From JALYUA01 sp038239305 (GTDB taxonomy: Bacteria; Acidobacteriota; Thermoanaerobaculia; UBA5066; Gp7-AA6): DNA of 57,065 bases. The stretch is taken from contig JBBSEW010000020.1 of NCBI GenBank assembly GCA_038239305.1, forward strand, positions 1 to 57,065, written 5' to 3'. The translations under genes were made by a program, and so were the position numbers. Numbering within the stretch: the first letter of the stretch is position 1; each line of letters opens with the position of its first letter. Below are positions 17,601-25,652 of the stretch, one piece after another. The notes under the pieces are model-generated. The model saw nothing but the letters and a program-made list of their open reading frames with translations. It made no database searches and was not told where the DNA came from.

Positions 17601-17733
17601 CCTCCTCGAGGAGATCGGCACGCGGCCGCGCACCACGTACCTCGCCCAGGTCCGCAACCCGAATCCCGCGATCGACGAGCCGGTGCGCCGCGACTGGCCG
17701 CGCGTCTACGGCGAGGAGACGGACCAGCAGTGA
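14635..17733 (+). CDS. actB: Alternative complex III subunit B, molybdopterin-oxidoreductase-like/Fe-S fusion
   Basis: A 1032-residue peripheral subunit on the periplasmic side. A degenerate Tat-type signal (RRELFQYLGVSFALAGLTAC) follows about 80 N-terminal residues. Residues about 95-760 are homologous to molybdopterin oxidoreductases (EKIVPYVRQPEEIVPG, IESHEGRPTKAEGNPLHP); in characterised complexes this half binds no molybdenum. Residues about 780-1000 are an NrfC/DmsB-like ferredoxin with four Cys clusters: CVGCNACVIAC, CMHCENAPCELVCP, CVGTRYCSNNCP, and CTYC with CAQACPADA. The GTG start at 14635 is the only start upstream of the conserved EWRSLEELA-like region, and it follows a tandem repeat instead of a ribosome-binding site. 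It overlaps actC by four bases. Confidence 0.95.
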   Translation: MSDLRSGLPVYSPSAPASGDETLDFRALARRRDDERGGQPWRSLEELAKSPEFEAMLHRDENAAVFESPSGETAGVDRRELFQYLGVSFALAGLTACTRQPAEKIVPYVRQPEEIVPGGKPLFYATAMTLAGSATGLLIESHEGRPTKAEGNPLHPASLGASDPFAQASLYGLYDPDRSQTLLYLEEIRPWASFLGAIRAALDGERASGGAGLRILTETVASPTLARQIGEILRAFPGARWIQWEPAGRDNARAGAKLAFGEPVEPIYRFEDADVILSLDADFLSFGAGHLRSTRGFSSRRRVGKDGAGLNRLYAIESSPGNTGAKADHRLAMRAADVESFARAVAAAVDGAATSSVPPGVSPAFLSALAADLHAHRGRSLVLAGDHQPPAVHAIAHAVNAALGNAGRTVTYVEPAEPAVSDQMGDLRTLVSDMDGGRVRTLIILGGNPVFTAPADFQFGDRLQKVPLRVHLAPSFDETSVACQWHIPEAHFLEAWSDARAFDGTATIVQPLILPLWGGRSAHEVVAAMSDQPEKSAYDIVRDTWRPRLGPDFEAAWRRALHDGVIPKTASAEKSVRAKAVVPATGSASTASTPAPGPAGLEILFRPDPMIHDGRFANNGWLQELPKPLTKLTWDNAAIVSPATAARLGLAKEDVVRLAVGARSVAAPIWIEPGHPDDSVTVHFGYGRTRAGRFGTGAGFNAYAIRSSDALWIANGSLTKTGGKHPLACTQMHQNMEGRDIVRAANAADFRKDPEFAHRQTEAPKNGESMYAPYPSDTYAWAMAIDLNQCVGCNACVIACQSENNIPVVGKDQVRRGREMHWIRLDHYYGGNPALPQHFFQPVPCMHCENAPCELVCPVGATVHSAEGLNDMVYNRCVGTRYCSNNCPYKVRRFNFYHYSTQFRAPSMRMLANPDVTVRWRGVMEKCTYCVQRINGAKIDSELAGRRVKDGEITTACAQACPADAIVFGDLADKESRVSKLREDPRSYGLLEEIGTRPRTTYLAQVRNPNPAIDEPVRRDWPRVYGEETDQQ

Positions 17734-19130
17734 GCGCGCGCGAACCGCAGCCCCCGCGGGCGGGGCAGGAGACGCCGGGCGGAGGCCACGTCCCCGTCAT
17801 CCAGCCGGGCTACACGTTCGGTTCCGTCACCGACAAAATCGGGCAGATCGTCCTCTCGCGCAAGACGCCGATGTTCTGGTGGTTCGGATTCGGGATCTCG
17901 TTCCTGATCATGATGGTGCTGCTTGGCGCCGTCGGGTATCTCTTCTTCCAGGGCGTCGGGATCTGGGGCGTCAACGTTCCCGTCGGCTGGGGATTCGCGA
18001 TCGTCAACTTCGTCTGGTGGATCGGCATCGGACACGCCGGAACGCTGATCTCCGCCATTCTCCTTCTCCTGCGCCAGGAGTGGCGCACGTCGATCAACCG
18101 CTTCGCGGAAGCGATGACCCTCTTCGCCGTCGCGTGCGCGGGGCTCTTCCCGCTTCTGCACCTCGGGCGCCCCTGGCTCGCGTACTGGCTCATGCCCTAT
18201 CCGAACACGATGGGCCTGTGGCCGCAGTGGCGCAGCCCGCTCGTCTGGGACGTGTTCGCCGTGTCGACGTACGCGAGCGTTTCGGCGCTCTTCTGGTACG
18301 TCGGCCTCATCCCCGACTTCGCCACGCTGCGCGACCGCGCGCGGAACAAGGGATTCCAGATCGTGTACGGGATGCTCTCGCTCGGCTGGCGCGGCTCGGC
18401 GCAGCACTGGCACCGGTACGAGACGGCCTATCTCCTGCTCGCCGGCCTCGCGACGCCGCTCGTCATCTCCGTCCACACCGTCGTGAGCTTCGACTTCACC
18501 GTCGGGATCATCCCGGGATGGCACTCGACGATCTTCCCGCCCTACTTCGTGGCGGGCGCGATCTATGCCGGCTTCGCGATGGTTCTCACGCTTTCGATCC
18601 CGCTCCGCAAGCTGTACGGCCTCGAGGACTTCATCACGCTGCGGCACCTCCAGAACATGGGCAAGATCATGCTCGCGACCGGCCTCATCGTCGGCTACGG
18701 TTACATGATCGAGGCGTTCATGGGCTGGTACAGCGGCGTGCCGGCCGAGGGATACATGACGACGAGCCGGATGCTCGGGCCTTACGCGCCCTCTTACTGG
18801 GCGCTCATCTTCTGCAACATCGTGACGCCGCAGACGCTCTGGTTCCGCAAAGTGCGCACGACGCCGTGGATCCTTTTCCTGGTGGCCATGGTCGTCAACG
18901 TGGGCATGTGGCTCGAGCGATTCGTCATCGTCGTCACCAGCCTCCACCGCGACTACCTGCCGTCGTCCTGGGGCATGTACCACGGCACCATCTGGGACTG
19001 GGCGACGTTCATCGGGACGATCGGCCTCTTCCTGTCGCTGCTCTTCCTCTTCATCCGTTTCCTGCCCATGATCTCGATCTTCGAGATGCGCACGCTCGTT
19101 CCCGAGGCGGACATGAAGGACGAAGCGTGA
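17730..19130 (+). CDS. actC: Alternative complex III subunit C, NrfD-like quinol-binding membrane protein
   Basis: A 466-residue integral membrane protein of the NrfD/PsrC family with about ten helices. It is the expected menaquinol oxidation site of the complex. The start is the GTG at 17730, which overlaps the actB stop (GTGA) and lies upstream of the conserved GYTFGSVTDKIGQIVL. Characteristic blocks are FVWWIGIGHAGTLISAILLL, RPWLAYWLMPYP, WHSTIFPPYFVAGAIYAGFA and MGWYSGVPAEGYM. Translational coupling with actB is likely. ActF is the second NrfD-like subunit. Confidence 0.95.
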   Translation: MSAREPQPPRAGQETPGGGHVPVIQPGYTFGSVTDKIGQIVLSRKTPMFWWFGFGISFLIMMVLLGAVGYLFFQGVGIWGVNVPVGWGFAIVNFVWWIGIGHAGTLISAILLLLRQEWRTSINRFAEAMTLFAVACAGLFPLLHLGRPWLAYWLMPYPNTMGLWPQWRSPLVWDVFAVSTYASVSALFWYVGLIPDFATLRDRARNKGFQIVYGMLSLGWRGSAQHWHRYETAYLLLAGLATPLVISVHTVVSFDFTVGIIPGWHSTIFPPYFVAGAIYAGFAMVLTLSIPLRKLYGLEDFITLRHLQNMGKIMLATGLIVGYGYMIEAFMGWYSGVPAEGYMTTSRMLGPYAPSYWALIFCNIVTPQTLWFRKVRTTPWILFLVAMVVNVGMWLERFVIVVTSLHRDYLPSSWGMYHGTIWDWATFIGTIGLFLSLLFLFIRFLPMISIFEMRTLVPEADMKDEA

Positions 19131-19164
19131 TGAGGATGCGAACCGCCATCTCCCGCGTTCCTGT

Positions 19165-19195
19165 CGTTTCCCGTTTCCCGTTTCCCGTTTCCCGG
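19165..19195. repeat. Heptamer tandem repeat (TTTCCCG) before actD
   Basis: About four copies of the 7-base unit TTTCCCG, the reverse complement of the actA-actB repeat, lie between actC and actD and end nine bases before the actD ATG. No Shine-Dalgarno is seen. Confidence 0.85.
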
Positions 19196-19203
19196 GATTG
19201 CCG

Positions 19204-19764
19204 ATGACGCAGTTCGAGCACGATCCCGGCGAAGGCGGGCACCTCTACGGGCTCATGGCGGAGTTCGAGAGCCCCGCGGAGCTCCTCGGCGCGTCCCGCC
19301 GCGCGTACGAAGAGGGATATCGGAAGATGGACGCCTACTCGCCCTACCCGATCCACGAGCTCACGGAGGCTCTCGGGATCCGTCCGACGAAGCTGCCCTG
19401 GCTGGTCCTCGCGGGCGGCATCGTCGGATGCGGCGCGGCGCTGCTCATGATGTGGTTCTCCGCGACGATCCACTACCCGATCAACGTGGGCGGGAGGCCG
19501 CTCGCGAGCTGGCCGATGTTCATTCCCATCACTTTCGAGGTGACGGTTCTCTTTGCCTCGGTCACCGCCGTCTTCGGGATGCTCGGCATGAACGGGCTGC
19601 CGATGCCGTATCACCCCGTGTTCAACGCGCCGCGATTCGCTCTCGCTTCCCGCGACCGGTTCTTCCTCTGCATCGAGGCACAGGATCCGCACTTCGACCT
19701 CGACCGCACGTCTCGCCTGCTCGCCACGCTCGGAGCGCGCATCGTCTCGGAGGTGGAGGACTGA
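19204..19764 (+). CDS. actD: Alternative complex III subunit D (DUF3341)
   Basis: A 186-residue membrane subunit with two central transmembrane helices (LPWLVLAGGIVGCGAALLMM and FIPITFEVTVLFASVTAVFG) and soluble ends, the DUF3341 layout of ActD. The N-terminal part (LYGLMAEFESPAELLGASRR) and the tail (RFFLCIEAQDPHFD) fit the family. I prefer the ATG at 19204 over the in-frame TTG at 19198. It is not known to bind a cofactor. Its stop overlaps the actE start (TGATG). Confidence 0.93.
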   Translation: MTQFEHDPGEGGHLYGLMAEFESPAELLGASRRAYEEGYRKMDAYSPYPIHELTEALGIRPTKLPWLVLAGGIVGCGAALLMMWFSATIHYPINVGGRPLASWPMFIPITFEVTVLFASVTAVFGMLGMNGLPMPYHPVFNAPRFALASRDRFFLCIEAQDPHFDLDRTSRLLATLGARIVSEVED

Positions 19765-20447
19765 TGCGCCGATCTTCCCTGTTCTTCGGAATGGCCGTCG
19801 CTTTTGCGGCCGCGGCCGCCGCCGGCACGGGCTGCCGGCAGGAGATGTACGACCAACCTCGGTACAAGGCGCTCGGCAAGAGCGATCTCTTCGCGGACGG
19901 CCGCCAGTCGCGCCCCCCTGTCGAAGGCACCGTCGCGCGCGGCATGCTGCGAGCGGATTCGCGGCTGTACGCCGGCAAGGTCGGAAACGCGCTCGTCGGC
20001 GACTTCCCGTTCCCCGTGACGCGCGCGGTTCTCGAGCGCGGGCATCAGCGCTACGACATCTTCTGCTCCCCCTGCCACGACCGGACGGGGGCGGGAAACG
20101 GCATGGTCGTCCAGCGAGGCTATCGACCGCCGCCGTCGTTCCACATCGACCGGCTGCGCCAGGAGCCCGTCGGCCACTTCTTCGACGTCATGACGAACGG
20201 CTTCGGCGCCATGCCGGACTACGCTGCGCAGATCCCTGCCGAGGATCGCTGGGCGATCATCGCGTACATCCGGGCGCTCCAGCTCTCGCAGAACGCCCGC
20301 CTCGCCGACGTGCCCCCGGGCGATCGGGAAAAGCTCGACGTCCCGCCTCCGGCGAAGCCGGATCCGGCGTCTCCGTCCTACCCCACCCTCACGGACGGCG
20401 CTCCCGGGCCGGGCGGCGCGCACGCGGACAAGCCGGTGCCCCGATGA
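19764..20447 (+). CDS. actE: Alternative complex III subunit E, monohaem cytochrome c lipoprotein
   Basis: A 227-residue lipoprotein: the signal peptide ends in a lipobox-like AGTGC, with Cys at about residue 23. One class I haem c site, CSPCH (residues 101-105), is followed by a Met-containing distal region (GFGAMPDYAAQIPAEDRWAI). The C-terminal 40 residues are Pro/Asp-rich and probably disordered. It is expected to relay electrons from ActA to the terminal oxidase, whose subunit II carries its own haem c. It overlaps actD by one base and actF by four. Confidence 0.94.
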   Translation: MRRSSLFFGMAVAFAAAAAAGTGCRQEMYDQPRYKALGKSDLFADGRQSRPPVEGTVARGMLRADSRLYAGKVGNALVGDFPFPVTRAVLERGHQRYDIFCSPCHDRTGAGNGMVVQRGYRPPPSFHIDRLRQEPVGHFFDVMTNGFGAMPDYAAQIPAEDRWAIIAYIRALQLSQNARLADVPPGDREKLDVPPPAKPDPASPSYPTLTDGAPGPGGAHADKPVPR

Positions 20448-21649
20448 CCGGATCCCCCGAAGTGTTCGACGCGGCGGTCTCGCCCGCTCTCCGCGACGCC
20501 GTCGGCCGCGCCCGCCGGCCCGCGCTCGCCGTGGGAGCCGTCGGGCTGATCGCCTGCGCGGCGGGCTTTTTCCTCGCACCGGATCGCTTCTTCCCCTCCT
20601 ACCTGTTCGCCTGCATGTTCTGCCTCGGCCTCGCTCTCGGCTGCCAGGCCGTGCTCATGCTGAACCACGTGACGGGAGGCGCCTGGGGGATTCCGATCCG
20701 CCGCCCGCTCGAAGCCGCGACGCGCACGCTGCCCCTGGTCGCGGTCTTCTTCCTTCCCCTGGGGCTCGGCCTGACGCGCCTCTACGAGTGGACGAGGCCC
20801 GAGGTCGTGGCGCGCGACCCGATCCTCCAGCACAAGGCCGTCTATCTGAACGTGCCGTTCTTCGCCGCGCGAACGGTCGCCTGCTTCGCGGTATGGATGA
20901 TCTTCATGGCGGTTCTGAACCGCTGGTCGCGGGAACAGGACGAAGCGCCGAAGCGCGGGCTCACGCGACGCCTTCAGCTCGTATCCTCCGCCGGGCTCGT
21001 CGCGTACGGCTTTACGATCACGTTCTTCTCGATCGACTGGGTCATGTCGCTCGAGCCGCACTGGTATTCGACGATGTACGGCGTCCTCTACATCGCGGGC
21101 CAGTCGCTCTCCGGCTTCGCATTCATCATCGCCGTGACGGTCGTGCTGGCCCGCTTCACCCCGCTCTCCGCCTTCGTGAACCGCGAGCACTTTCACGATC
21201 TCGGCAAGCTCATGCTCGCGTTCGTGATGTTCTGGGCGTACGTCTCCTTCTCGCAGTACCTGATCATCTGGTCCGGAAACCTTCCCGAGGAGATCCCCTG
21301 GTACCTCCGCCGCCTGAATGGAGGATGGGGATGGTTCGGAGTTGGGATGATCCTGCTTCACTTCCTGCTCCCCTTTCTCCTCCTGCTGCCGGCGACGGGC
21401 AATCGCAACCCGCGCATCCTGATCGGGGTCGCGGGCCTCGTGCTCGCGATGCGGCTCGCCGACGTGTTCTGGTACATCCGACCCGCGACTTCCCCCGGAG
21501 GCTTCTCGCTCCACTGGATGGACCTCGCGGCGCCTCTCGGGATCCTGGGGCTATGGTTCTTCGTCTTCCTCGGTCAGCTGCTCCGGCGGCCGCTGCTCCC
21601 CATTCACGATCCCGGTTTCGAGGAGGCCCGCGCGCATGGCGCCCACTGA
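20444..21649 (+). CDS. actF: Alternative complex III subunit F, NrfD-like membrane protein
   Basis: A 401-residue membrane protein with about ten helices, the second NrfD-like subunit of the complex. Landmarks are LMLNHVTGGAWGIPIRRPLE, YGFTITFFSIDWVMSLEPHW, LMLAFVMFWAYVSFSQYLII and WSGNLPEEIPWYLRR. In known structures ActF packs against the other membrane subunits and may take part in proton translocation; its quinone role is unclear. It starts four bases before the actE stop and overlaps the next gene by 14 bases. Confidence 0.94.
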   Translation: MTGSPEVFDAAVSPALRDAVGRARRPALAVGAVGLIACAAGFFLAPDRFFPSYLFACMFCLGLALGCQAVLMLNHVTGGAWGIPIRRPLEAATRTLPLVAVFFLPLGLGLTRLYEWTRPEVVARDPILQHKAVYLNVPFFAARTVACFAVWMIFMAVLNRWSREQDEAPKRGLTRRLQLVSSAGLVAYGFTITFFSIDWVMSLEPHWYSTMYGVLYIAGQSLSGFAFIIAVTVVLARFTPLSAFVNREHFHDLGKLMLAFVMFWAYVSFSQYLIIWSGNLPEEIPWYLRRLNGGWGWFGVGMILLHFLLPFLLLLPATGNRNPRILIGVAGLVLAMRLADVFWYIRPATSPGGFSLHWMDLAAPLGILGLWFFVFLGQLLRRPLLPIHDPGFEEARAHGAH

Positions 21650-22088
21650 GCCGACGCGAAGCGGCCACGAGCCGGACGCCGTCCGGGTCCGAAGCATCCT
21701 GCTGTCTCTCGGCGGGCTGGGCATCTTCGTCGTCGCCTGCGCGGCCCTCGTCTATGGAGTGTTCCGTCTACTGGGGATCGACGCGAGATCCGAGGACCGG
21801 TCGATGCCCCCGAACGTCGCGCGCGCCATCCATCGCCTGCCGCCGCAGCCACGGCTCGAAGCGCATCCCCTCGCGCTCCGGACGAACCTGAACGCCGCAG
21901 AGAGCGCGCGGCTCGGCTCCTACGGGTGGATCGACAGAAACGCCGGCACGGTGCATGTTCCGATCGCGCGCGCCATCGATCTTCTGGTCGAGCGCGGCAT
22001 CCCGGCGACGGCCACGGCTCCCGCGACGTCTCCTGCCGTCGGGATCTCGGCACCCGTGAAGCCGCTGCCGCCCGGGGGCGCCCGATGA
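21636..22088 (+). CDS. Single-span membrane protein of unknown function in the act-sco-cox operon
   Basis: A 150-residue protein with one N-terminal membrane helix (ILLSLGGLGIFVVACAALVY, about residues 21-42) and a periplasmic remainder. The part ARLGSYGWIDRNAGTVHVPI followed by RAIDLLVERGIP looks conserved; the last 25 residues are Ala/Pro-rich. It overlaps actF by 14 bases and the SCO gene by four, so it is coupled to both. The position suggests a role in copper delivery or assembly of the oxidase or complex III. I know of no assigned function and the family name escapes me. Confidence 0.8.
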   Translation: MAPTEPTRSGHEPDAVRVRSILLSLGGLGIFVVACAALVYGVFRLLGIDARSEDRSMPPNVARAIHRLPPQPRLEAHPLALRTNLNAAESARLGSYGWIDRNAGTVHVPIARAIDLLVERGIPATATAPATSPAVGISAPVKPLPPGGAR

Positions 22089-23002
22089 CGGCCGGCGGCC
22101 TGCGGCGGGCGGCGCGCCGGGTCGCGGTCGCGTCGGTCCTGCTCTTCCCGTCGCTCGCGCTTTTCCCGGCGTCCGCGCAAGCGCAGGGCCAGAACGAGCA
22201 TCTCGCGCCGACCCCGGCGTCGAGCGTTCAGCCGAAGATTCTCGCGCACGTCGGGATCGAGCAGAAGCTCGGGGGGCAGATCCCGCTCGACCTGATCTTC
22301 CAGGACGAGGCCGGCCGTCCCGTCCGCCTCGGCCAGTACTTCGGGACGCGGCCGGTCGTGCTCGTGCTCGCGTACTACAACTGTCCGATGCTCTGCACGC
22401 AGGTCTTAAACGGGCTCGTCTCCGCGATGCGGGCGCTCTCGTTCGACGCCGGCAAAGAGTTCGAGGTCGTCACGGTCAGCTTCGATCCGCACGACCGGCC
22501 GTCGGACGCGGCCGCCAAGAAAGTGCCGTACCTCAAGGAATACGGAAGGCCTGGCGCGGCGGCGGGCTGGCATTTCCTGACGGGCGGCCCCGGGTCGATC
22601 GACCGGCTCACGGCGGCGGTGGGGTTTCGCTACAACTGGGACAACGACCTCGGGCAGTTCGCGCACGCGAGCGGGATCTTCGTGGCCACGCCCGAAGGGC
22701 GCCTGTCGCGGTACCTCTACGGGATCGAGTACCAGCCGCGCGACCTGCGGCTCGGGATCGTCGAGGCGTCGAACCACAAGATCGGCAATCCGGTCGACGA
22801 GATCCTTCTCTACTGCTACCACTACGATCCGAAAATCGGGAAGTACGGCGCCGTCGTGATGAACATGGTGCGTGCGGGCGGCGTGGCGGCGGTCCTGATT
22901 CTCTCGGTTTTTCTGACGATCATGTGGCGGCGGGATCATCGCCTCGATCTCGCCAAGGCCCGTGACCGCGCCGGAAGCGTTCCCCCGCGCGAGGCGCACT
23001 GA
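22085..23002 (+). CDS. SCO1/SenC copper chaperone for cytochrome oxidase
   Basis: A 305-residue exported, membrane-anchored thioredoxin-fold protein that delivers copper to the CuA site of CoxB. It has a signal peptide (VAVASVLLFPSLALFPASAQ), the CxxxC copper motif NCPMLC (C100, C104), a candidate distal His in FAHASGIFVATPEGR, and a C-terminal membrane helix (VAAVLILSVFLTIMWRRDHR). That C-terminal anchor is in addition to the N-terminal signal and is less usual than a single N-terminal anchor. It overlaps the preceding gene by four bases, and coxB begins two bases after its stop. Confidence 0.92.
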   Translation: MTAGGLRRAARRVAVASVLLFPSLALFPASAQAQGQNEHLAPTPASSVQPKILAHVGIEQKLGGQIPLDLIFQDEAGRPVRLGQYFGTRPVVLVLAYYNCPMLCTQVLNGLVSAMRALSFDAGKEFEVVTVSFDPHDRPSDAAAKKVPYLKEYGRPGAAAGWHFLTGGPGSIDRLTAAVGFRYNWDNDLGQFAHASGIFVATPEGRLSRYLYGIEYQPRDLRLGIVEASNHKIGNPVDEILLYCYHYDPKIGKYGAVVMNMVRAGGVAAVLILSVFLTIMWRRDHRLDLAKARDRAGSVPPREAH

Positions 23003-23004
23003 CG

Positions 23005-24018
23005 ATGCATACCGAGCTTCCGCTTTTCCCGACGCAGGCATCCGCGATGTCCACGCAGGTGGACGCGCTCTATTTTTATCTGGTCGCGGTCAGCGCGTTC
23101 TTCTCGCTCCTCATCGCGGTGCTCGTCATCGTGTTCGCGATCCGTTATCGCCGGCGCTCCCACGACGAAGTGCCCGAGAGCATCCATGGATCTCTCACCC
23201 TCGAGCTGCTCTGGACGATCATCCCGTTCCTCATCACGCTGACGTTCTTCGCGTGGGGAGCCCGGATCTATTTCCGCATGAACCGCCCGCCGAACGACGC
23301 GATGCAGATCTACGTCGTCGGCAAGCAGTGGATGTGGAAGATCCAGCACCTGGACGGCGTCCGCGAGATCAACGAGCTCCATGTCCCCGTCGGACAGTCC
23401 GTGCGCCTGACGATGACGTCGGAGGACGTGATCCACAGCTTCTTCATACCGGCCTTCCGCATGAAGCGCGACGTCGTCCCCGGACGCTATTCGACTGCCT
23501 GGTTTCGCGCGACAAAGCCCGGCGACTTCCACATCTTCTGTTCCCAGTACTGCGGAACGAAGCACTCGGGGATGATCGGAACCGTCCACGTCATGGAGCC
23601 GCCGGCGTTCGAGGCCTGGCTCTCGGGAGGATCCGGCAGCGAATCGCTCGCGTCCTCGGGCGCGAAGCTCTTCGTCCAGCACGCGTGTAACACCTGCCAC
23701 CGAAGCGACTCGCTCGCGCGCGGACCGAATCTCGAGGGCCTGTTCGGAAAGCCGGTGCGGCTTCAGAACGGCCAGACGGTCGTCGCGGACGAGCAGTACA
23801 TCCGGGAATCGATCCTCATGCCGCAGGCAAAGCTCGTCGAGGGCTTCCAGCCGATCATGCCGACATTTCAGGGGCTGATCAGCGAAGAGGGCCTGCTCGA
23901 GCTCGTCGCCTACATCAAGTCCCTTTCGCCGCCTCCGGGCGCGGCACCCGCCTCCGCGCCGAACACGATCGGGCCGGCGGTCAAGACCTCATCCCCGGAG
24001 CGGGAGGCTCCCAAATAA
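23005..24018 (+). CDS. coxB: Cytochrome c oxidase subunit II with fused haem c (caa3-type)
   Basis: A 337-residue subunit with two N-terminal membrane helices and a periplasmic cupredoxin domain holding the CuA site (VIHSFFIPAFRMKRDVVPGR, CSQYCGTKHSGM). A C-terminal cytochrome c domain carries CNTCH (C228-H232) and a distal Met in FQPIMPTFQG. The fusion defines a caa3 oxidase, in which electrons enter through the bound haem c. The last 25 residues are Pro/Ala-rich. The stop codon overlaps the coxA start by one base. Confidence 0.95.
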   Translation: MHTELPLFPTQASAMSTQVDALYFYLVAVSAFFSLLIAVLVIVFAIRYRRRSHDEVPESIHGSLTLELLWTIIPFLITLTFFAWGARIYFRMNRPPNDAMQIYVVGKQWMWKIQHLDGVREINELHVPVGQSVRLTMTSEDVIHSFFIPAFRMKRDVVPGRYSTAWFRATKPGDFHIFCSQYCGTKHSGMIGTVHVMEPPAFEAWLSGGSGSESLASSGAKLFVQHACNTCHRSDSLARGPNLEGLFGKPVRLQNGQTVVADEQYIRESILMPQAKLVEGFQPIMPTFQGLISEEGLLELVAYIKSLSPPPGAAPASAPNTIGPAVKTSSPEREAPK

Positions 24019-25652
24019 TGGCCGCTGCCGAATACATCGAGCCCGTCGCCTCGCCGCCGCGCGAGAACTACCTGAACGTGAAGTACGGCGTAAAGTCGTG
24101 GCTGCTCACGCGGGACCACAAGCGGATCGCCCTGTTGTACCTCGCGTCGATCACGTTCTTCTTCTTCCTGGGCGGCCTTTTCGCGCTTCTGATCCGGCTC
24201 GAGCTTCTGACGCCCGCCGGCGATCTCGTCCAGGCCGAGACCTACAACAAGCTGTTCACGATGCACGGGCTCGTGATGATCTTCTTCTTCCTGATCCCGT
24301 CGATCCCGGCGGTCCTCGGGAACTTCCTCATCCCCATGATGATCGGCGCGAAGGACCTGGCGTTTCCGCGCCTGAACCTTCTCTCCTGGTACATCTACGT
24401 GGTCGGCGCGCTCTTCACCCTCTGGGCCGTCGTGCACGGCGGCGTCGATACGGGCTGGACCTTCTACACGCCCTACAGCACCGCGTCGTCGAACGGCCAC
24501 GTCATCGCCACGGCCGTCGGCGTCTTCATCACGGGCTTCTCATCGATCCTGACGGGCTTGAACTTCATCGTCACGATCCACACGATGCGGGCGCCCGGCC
24601 TGACCTGGTTCCGCCTGCCCCTCTTCGTCTGGTCGCACTACGCGACGAGCCTCATCATGGTGCTCGGGACGCCCGTGCTCGCGGTCACGATCTTCATGGT
24701 GGCCGTCGAGCGGATATTCCGTCTCGGGATCTTCGACCCCGCGCTCGGCGGCGATCCGATCCTGTTCCAGCATCTCTTCTGGTTCTACTCGCACCCGGCT
24801 GTTTACATCATGATCCTGCCCGCCATGGGCGTGATCTCCGAGATCGTCTCGACGTTCTCGCGCAAGTCGATCTTCGGATACAAGTTCGTCGCCTTCGCCT
24901 CGGTCGCGATCGCCGTCCTCGGGTTCCTCGTCTGGGGCCACCACATGTTCGTGAGCGGCCAGTCGGTCTACGCGGGGCTGATCTTCTCGGTCCTGTCCTT
25001 CTTCGTGGCGATCCCGTCCGCCGTGAAGGTCTTCAACTGGACGGCCACGATGTACAGGGGCTCGATCTCGTGGCGCACCCCGATGCTGTACGCCTTCGGT
25101 TTCATCGGGCTTTTCACGATCGGCGGGCTGACGGGGCTGTTTCTGGCGACGCTCGGCGTCGACGTGCACGTGCACGACACGTACTTCATCATCGCCCATT
25201 TCCACTACATCATGGTGGGCGGCGCGATCATGGGATACCTGGGAGGCATGCACTACTGGTGGCCGAAGATCAGCGGCAAGCTGTATCCGGAGGGGCTCGC
25301 GAAGTTCGCGGCGCTCGTCATCTTCGTCGGCTTCAACCTGACGTTCTTTCCGCAGTTCATCCTCGGATACATGGGGATGCCGCGCCGCTACCACGCGTAT
25401 CCGCCCGAGTTCCAGGTCCTGAACGTCATGTCCACCGCAGGCGCCTCGATTCTCGGAATCGGCTACATCCTGCCGATGGCCTATTTCATCTGGTCGATGC
25501 GCTACGGCCGGAACGCGCCCGCCAATCCGTGGGGAGCGACCGGGCTCGAATGGCAGACGCCCTCTCCGCCTCCGACCGAGAACTTCATCGTGCCGCCGGT
25601 GGTCGACCGTGATCCCTATATCTACTCGCCGGAGGTCGAAACCATTGGCTGA
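24018..25652 (+). CDS. coxA: Cytochrome c oxidase subunit I, A2-type haem-copper oxidase
   Basis: A 544-residue catalytic subunit with 12 or more helices. It reduces O2 to water and pumps protons. Haem and copper ligands are visible: the low-spin haem His in TMHGLVMIFFF, the CuB His cross-linked to Tyr in YSHPAVY (Y257, S258, H259, Y263), the two CuB His in WGHHMF, and the distal His pair in IAHFHYIMVGG. The motif has Tyr-Ser before the His and Ala where A1 enzymes carry the D-channel Glu (HPEVY). This marks the A2 subfamily, as in Rhodothermus marinus caa3. It overlaps coxC by eight bases. Confidence 0.96.
   Translation: MAAAEYIEPVASPPRENYLNVKYGVKSWLLTRDHKRIALLYLASITFFFFLGGLFALLIRLELLTPAGDLVQAETYNKLFTMHGLVMIFFFLIPSIPAVLGNFLIPMMIGAKDLAFPRLNLLSWYIYVVGALFTLWAVVHGGVDTGWTFYTPYSTASSNGHVIATAVGVFITGFSSILTGLNFIVTIHTMRAPGLTWFRLPLFVWSHYATSLIMVLGTPVLAVTIFMVAVERIFRLGIFDPALGGDPILFQHLFWFYSHPAVYIMILPAMGVISEIVSTFSRKSIFGYKFVAFASVAIAVLGFLVWGHHMFVSGQSVYAGLIFSVLSFFVAIPSAVKVFNWTATMYRGSISWRTPMLYAFGFIGLFTIGGLTGLFLATLGVDVHVHDTYFIIAHFHYIMVGGAIMGYLGGMHYWWPKISGKLYPEGLAKFAALVIFVGFNLTFFPQFILGYMGMPRRYHAYPPEFQVLNVMSTAGASILGIGYILPMAYFIWSMRYGRNAPANPWGATGLEWQTPSPPPTENFIVPPVVDRDPYIYSPEVETIG

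Noticed and set aside
14635..17733. ActB as an active molybdoenzyme
   Set aside because: Position in an act operon and the family pattern indicate the cofactor-free molybdopterin-like subunit of alternative complex III; no molybdenum cofactor genes are nearby.
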